From positions 29,290 through 66,202 of the forward strand of contig NZ_JAPNLM010000034.1 in NCBI RefSeq assembly GCF_026627255.1: DNA of 36,913 bases. Reading direction: 5' to 3'. The first letter of the stretch is position 1; every line of letters begins with the position of its first letter. Positions 33,111 to 36,913 of the stretch are shown piece by piece. The notes under the pieces were generated by a model. It was given only the letters and a program-made list of their open reading frames with translations. It was not told the DNA's origin and searched no databases. Position numbers and translations under genes: made by a program. This DNA comes from Streptomyces antarcticus. GTDB taxonomy: Bacteria; Actinomycetota; Actinomycetes; Streptomycetales; Streptomycetaceae.

Positions 33111-33977
33111 GTGGCTACGCGCATCCCCCGCCACGAGTTCCGTACGGACAACGCGGCCGCCGCCATGGCGCCGGTCAGCGAGAGCGCCGCAGAAGCGCTG
33201 GCAGGGCTCGAGACGTCGGAGGACGACCGGTACGACGCCCTGACGCTCACGCTGGCCGCGGCCAAGTGGCACTGTCTCGCCGACCCCATCGCGGACCGGT
33301 TCACGACATGGGAAGCCTGGATCCTCGCCATGCAGGCGGGAACGGCACTGCTCGCCGCAGGCCAGGCCACCGAGGGCACCGTCACCTGCCGGATCGGGGT
33401 CAACGGTGAGGAGCGGGAGCTGCCGGCCACCGGGCCGCAGGAGTACCTGCATGCCGGGAACTGGCTCACCGCCTTCTACTTGACCGCGATCTGCCGTGAG
33501 AACGAACGGGTGAACCAGCTGGCTCAGGTCCCCCTCTCATTTCTCCGGGAGTCCGGTGCGGAGTTCGACGACTACCTCTACTCATGGGTGGAAACCCTCC
33601 AGAACCGGTGGTTCGGTCGGCAGGAGACGTGGGACACCTTGGTCCGCGCTGTCGACGGTACGGACCCTGCGAACGTGCGGATCGCAGAGAAGGAGCTGAT
33701 GCTGAAGATCCTCTATCCGCCGCTCAATCTCTTTCACCGCTATCTGAGCCAGGAGAGCGAGCTGTTCAACGAGGCTTTGGCCGAGGCTCTCACGTGGCAC
33801 AAGGAGTACTGGACCACGAGCGAGGCCCGCGCGAGGAGCGCTGAGGGCCTGGTCGCCCTAGGGCCGCTCGCCATCGCCTGCATGGCCCATGATGCCGGCA
33901 TGCCGATCGAAGTCGAGTCCGAGTATCTACCCAAGGAACTGCTGGAATTCGGCTGGGCCGGCGAAGTGGACGCCTGA
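33111..33977 (+). CDS. Imm49 family immunity protein, second copy
   Basis: This 288-aa helical protein is homologous to the one at 29549 (FTTWEAWILAMQAGTALLAA, GTVTCRIGVNGEERELPATG, HAGNWLTAFYLTAICREN, YSWVETLQNRWFGR, GPLAIACMAHDAGMPIEVES) but clearly diverged, so it probably protects against the adjacent orphan tip. It starts at GTG 33111 with GAGGGAGGG three to four bases upstream, 18 bp after the toxin stop. It is intact and could act without its toxin as protection from sister cells. Confidence 0.9.
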   Translation: MATRIPRHEFRTDNAAAAMAPVSESAAEALAGLETSEDDRYDALTLTLAAAKWHCLADPIADRFTTWEAWILAMQAGTALLAAGQATEGTVTCRIGVNGEERELPATGPQEYLHAGNWLTAFYLTAICRENERVNQLAQVPLSFLRESGAEFDDYLYSWVETLQNRWFGRQETWDTLVRAVDGTDPANVRIAEKELMLKILYPPLNLFHRYLSQESELFNEALAEALTWHKEYWTTSEARARSAEGLVALGPLAIACMAHDAGMPIEVESEYLPKELLEFGWAGEVDA

Positions 33978-34367
33978 CCACCAACGCCGAGACTCGCCGT
34001 CCCAGGGCACTGGTGCCCTGGGACGGCGACGATTGAACCCGTCGCACTTGACGGGTTCGATCGTCGTCAGGTGCTGAGCACGGTGTTCACCGACGATGGG
34101 GCGGCGATGTCGCGACGGTGGGCACGGCGGACCGCCGTGGCCAAGGCCCAGCGGCTGCCGACAAGCCGACCCGTGACGCCCACAGCGACGCCACGAGAGA
34201 TTTGAAGCGCGCCCCCGCACAACATCGGGGAGATCGAGTGACCGTTTTGAGCATCACGGTGCCGCAGGTCCTGATGACGAGAGGTGTTGGCAGTAGATGT
34301 CAGCTGACGCGATCGAGGAGATCGAGTCCCTCGAGCGTTCTTCTCCATCCATCGACGGGCCGTGGTA
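33978..34367. other. Gap between second and third Imm49 genes
   Basis: These 390 bp hold two strong hairpins at the left side (33995-34066). The rest has short open frames without ribosome sites. It could be a decayed toxin tip that once belonged with the third Imm49 gene, but no motif of the nuclease remains that I can see. Confidence 0.45.
33995..34066. terminator. Two adjacent near-perfect hairpins
   Basis: The first has 16-bp perfect arms (33995-34010 and 34013-34028). The second has 17-bp arms with one mismatch (34027-34043 and 34050-34066) and a GCACTT loop, and shares its first two bases with the first. They lie 18 bp after the Imm49 stop. A double terminator is the simplest reading. 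Confidence 0.7.
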
Positions 34368-34985
34368 ATGGCTAGCATTGTTCCCCGACACGCCATCTCA
34401 CGACAGGACCTTCACGACCGTGAACCCTCACTGTCGGAACACACGAAGCAGCTGCTCGATAGGATCGACAGGGCACCCTTCGCCCTCGAGAGCGCGATGT
34501 CAACGGCTCTGGTCAGCGCGTACGAACGGGCTGCGGTGGACACCACCGCGGCATGGCTGGAGTCATGGGAGTCCTGGGTTGCCACCATGCAGTGCGGGGC
34601 AGCCGTATTCGCCGCCGCCACGACAACCGAACCCATAGTGCAGTGCCTCATCCATCATGAGATGCGTACGATTCCGGCGTTTGCGAATCCCGAATCCTTT
34701 GTGGATGCCGGTCACTGGACCACTACGTTCCACCTGGCGATCATCTGCCGCAATGTCGAGCGGATCACGGCACTTTGTAACATTCCATCGGAGAAGCTGC
34801 GCGAGTCCGGAGCGGTCTACGACGAATTCAACTACGCGTGGACCGACGCACTCAAGTCCTTCTGGCTGGGCCGACCGGACTTCGCGGAACGGCTGGCCCC
34901 GATTCGTCACCGGGCTTCGGTCACTGACCGGTCCGACGGTTCGCCCGTAATGTCCCCGGGTCGTTCGGGGTGGGCCGTCGCGTGA
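34368..34985 (+). pseudogene. Imm49 family protein, third copy, C-terminally truncated
   Basis: From ATG 34368 (GTG 34362 also possible; both with weak ribosome sites) the frame matches Imm49 through TTAAWLESWESWVATMQCGA, IVQCLIHHEMRTIPAF, DAGHWTTTFHLAIICRN and YAWTDALKSFWLGRPDFAERL. After about 34905 the sequence switches to an unrelated Arg/Ser-rich tail and stops at 34985, so roughly the last 100 residues are missing. It has no toxin gene directly upstream. It marks a third toxin/immunity unit that has decayed. Confidence 0.8.
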
Positions 34986-35116
34986 CGCCGCGGGTGCGCC
35001 GGGTTCCACGGGCCCGGGGTGCTGCCTGTCGCCCTCCTTCCTGGTCTCGTCGAGGTTGAGGCCGGCCGTCAAGTGACGGGCGGGACTGCCTTCAGCCGCT
35101 GCCAGCAGGTGGTGAA

Positions 35117-35150
35117 CCAGGGCTGATTCAAAGTCTTGGCGATCATGTGG
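35117..35150 (+). repeat. Left inverted repeat of the ISAs1-type element
   Basis: This 34-bp end pairs with 36422-36455 with two mismatches. Confidence 0.9.
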
Positions 35151-35259
35151 AAGTGCTGGTCACAACGGGGTGACGATCCGTCGAGACATCGCTACGAACG
35201 CAACGAAGCTCCGGTTGACGGGGTGACCTCTCAAGTCGCCCTGTACACCCGGAGCTTCG

Positions 35260-36412
35260 ATGTGCCGTCAGTCTGCCACTGTCTGCCTGATCAAGTCGCC
35301 CATGCGTCAACACCGTGAGGTCCCGCAGTTGGACGGCCGGCTGCGGACACTGCCCGACCCGCGCAAGCGCCGGGGACGCCATCACCCGCTGGTGTCGGTG
35401 TTGCTGACCGCCGCCTGCGCGGTCCTGGCCCGGAGCCCGCTCCTACTTCGCGATCGGCCAGTGGGCCCGCAACGCACCCCAGGACACCCTCGCCCGGCTC
35501 GGCATCCGCGGAGCCGGCACGCTCGCTGTCCGCCGTGCGCCCAGCACCTCGACCATCCGGCGAGTCCTGCTCGCCGTGTGTCCCGGGGGACTTGCCGACC
35601 TGCTCGGCGCCGACCCGTCCACCGCCGAAAGCCTGGCCGTGGACGGCAAGACCGCCCGCGGCTCACCCATCGGCACCGGCCCGGCCGCGCACCTGCTCGC
35701 CGCTGTCTCCGGCGGCGGGCAGACCGTCAGCCAACTGCGAGTACCGGACAAGACGAACGAGATCACCGCGTTCACGCGACTGCTGGCGCCCTTCGATCTG
35801 ACCGGCGTCGTGGTTACCGCCGATGCCCTGCACACCCCGCGGGGGCATGCCCGCTTCCTGGCCGAGCAGAAGGAGGCGCACTATCTGCTGGTGGTCAAGG
35901 CCAACCAGCCGACGCTGTTCGCGCAACTACGGGCACTGCCGGGGAAGGAGGTGACCGCCCGCCGCTATGACCGAGAGGCCGGCCACGGCCGTAAGGAGAC
36001 CCGGGCCACCAGGTGTTTGACCGTCACCGGCCTGGGGCTGGACTTCCCGCACGCCGTGCAGGCCGCCCGCATCCTGCGGCACCGCACCGACCAGAAGACC
36101 GGGAAGGTGACCCGGCAGACCGTCTACGCGCTTACCGACCTCACCGCGCGTGAGGCGTCACCGCTTCGGATCGGGCGCCTCGCTCGGTCGCAATGGGTGA
36201 TCGAGAACCGGCTGCACTTCGTACGCGACACCACTTTCGCCGAGCACGCCTCGAAGATCCACACTGGCCACGGCCCGGCGAACATGGCCACGCTGCGGAA
36301 CCTGGCGATCAACACCCTCCGCGCGGCCGGACACCGCAACATCGCCGCCGACCTCCGCGAGGTCTCCTACCACCCCTTCACCCGCCCACTCGATCTCCTG
36401 GACGTGACCTGA
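35260..36412 (+). pseudogene. ISAs1 transposase, frameshifted
   Basis: The start MCRQSATVCLIKSPMRQHRE (ATG 35260, GGAG five bases upstream) and LPDPRKRRGRHHPLVSVLL are the ISAs1 N-terminal domain. At 35429-35431 one extra C (GCCCGGA for GCCGGA) throws the frame; reading the other frame from there restores GARSYFAIGQW, then AVDGKTARGS (first Asp), VVVTADALHTPR (second Asp), YLLVVKANQPTL and SQWVIENRLHFVRDTTF (Glu) to the stop at 36412. Corrected length is about 384 aa, normal for the family. The rest looks intact, so the shift is recent or a sequencing error. Confidence 0.9.
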
Positions 36413-36421
36413 CCTGCACCA

Positions 36422-36455
36422 CCACATGATCACCAGGACTTTGAATCAGCCCTGG
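36422..36455 (-). repeat. Right inverted repeat of the ISAs1-type element
   Basis: This 34-bp end is the reverse complement of 35117-35150 with two mismatches. Confidence 0.9.
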
Positions 36456-36774
36456 CGGCGACGGCGAGGCCCGCATTCCCGCCGCCGCGCGGGGCGCCGT
36501 ATGCGCGACGGGCCGGGCGAATTCCCGCTCCGGCCCCACCCGGGGCTCGGGACGGGAAATGCAGATTCCGGTGGTGTTTCTCCGGGGAGCTGTGGCGAGG
36601 AAAGGGAAAGGTCAGGGCAGCGTCAGGGGAAGGCAAGAAGCGGAATCGAGGTGGCCGGTTCCGGTCCGGGAGGGCGGGAAATTCACCAAAGTCTGAACGG
36701 CGTTGAGTTGATCTCTGGCGGTGGCTGCGGGGAAACTGGGTCGATCTCTCGGTCGTCAGCAGAAACGAGCCATC
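36456..36774. other. Upstream region of the biotin carboxylase gene
   Basis: These 319 bp hold no supported gene; the minus-strand open frame across them is a shadow that runs into the carboxylase coding region. The promoter of the carboxylase gene should be here, but I cannot pick -35 and -10 boxes with confidence. Confidence 0.5.
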
Positions 36775-36913
36775 GTGCGCAAGGTACTCATCGCCAACCG
36801 TGGCGAAATCGCTGTCCGCGTTGCCCGGGCCTGCCGGGACGCCGGGATCGCGAGCGTAGCCGTCTACGCCGATCCGGACCGGGACGCCCTGCACGTCCGC
36901 GCGGCCGACGAAG
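36775..36913 (+). CDS. Acyl-CoA carboxylase alpha subunit, biotin carboxylase domain (partial)
   Basis: The first 46 codons from GTG 36775 read RKVLIANRGEIAVRVARACR and on through VAVYADPDRDALHVRAADE, the invariant N-terminus of the ATP-grasp biotin carboxylase that in actinobacteria is fused to a biotin carrier domain (AccA/BccA type). The protein carboxylates biotin for acetyl- or propionyl-CoA carboxylation and so feeds fatty-acid and polyketide synthesis. The gene runs off the window. The ribosome site is weak (GAG eight bases upstream). Confidence 0.95.
   Translation, partial: MRKVLIANRGEIAVRVARACRDAGIASVAVYADPDRDALHVRAADE

Larger units (their letters stand above)
35117..36455 (+). mobile_element. 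ISAs1-family insertion sequence
   Basis: Inverted ends of 34 bp (35117-35150 and 36422-36455) match at 32 positions and frame a 1,339-bp element with one transposase gene. The ends begin CCAGGGCTGATTC. No target duplication is visible at either flank. It inserted between the truncated Imm49 gene and the promoter region of the biotin carboxylase gene. The transposase is frameshifted, so this copy cannot move by itself unless the shift is bypassed. Confidence 0.92.

Noticed and set aside
36430..36894. 154-codon minus-strand frame at the right end
   Set aside because: It overlaps the biotin carboxylase start and the IS end and has no motif or ribosome site.
1..36913. CRISPR array
   Set aside because: No regularly spaced direct repeats with unique spacers were seen; the arrays present are contiguous tandem repeats.

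Overview
The window is high-GC actinobacterial chromosome, almost certainly Streptomyces. It carries a fused CofG/CofH FO synthase, a WhiJ-like pair (XRE-DUF5753 regulator plus DUF397 protein), a GPP34 protein, a DUF6188 protein, tRNA-Arg(CCT), a DUF6507/Imm49 polymorphic-toxin locus and an actinobacterial acyl-CoA carboxylase biotin-carboxylase subunit.

Bases 1-13,900 look like conserved chromosome. They hold fbiC, a short-chain dehydrogenase, a lipoprotein, an EthD-like protein of unknown role, the DUF397/XRE/GPP34 group, a large D-Ala-D-Ala carboxypeptidase with a long cytoplasmic tail, a polytopic membrane protein, a 67-aa protein and a DUF6188 protein. The block ends at a perfect-stem terminator and a minus-strand tRNA-Arg.

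Bases 13,981-24,762 are accessory. An uncharacterised mobile element begins 4 bp upstream of the tRNA 5' end. Its genes, all on the minus strand, are a coiled-coil/winged-helix protein, a winged-helix protein, a degenerate tyrosine-recombinase-like protein and, overlapping it by 8 bp, a DDE-like protein. Its ~430-bp end, including the last 31 bp of the DDE-like gene, recurs at 24,336 in the same orientation, where it cuts off a Rad50-like zinc-hook ATPase gene. Between the two copies are an XRE/degenerate-Nudix pair, a head-to-head fusion of two 5'-truncated genes (MFS transporter and aminotransferase), and a HEPN-motif gene divergent from the broken ATPase. The last two look like a dead defence module.

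Bases 24,763-34,985 hold a 5'-truncated sugar-phosphate isomerase, a C-terminally truncated sulfotransferase, and a type VII-style polymorphic toxin locus. That locus comprises a DUF6507 protein, a 964-aa toxin ending in a PD-(D/E)xK-like nuclease domain, its Imm49 immunity protein, a degenerate IS3-family element, an orphan toxin tip of the same nuclease family with a second Imm49, and a truncated third Imm49. The genes of the first unit overlap by GTGA and are probably translationally coupled.

An ISAs1-family element with 34-bp inverted ends and a frameshifted transposase follows. The window closes on the first 46 codons of a biotin carboxylase gene. All family calls come from reading the sequence; no database search was run.
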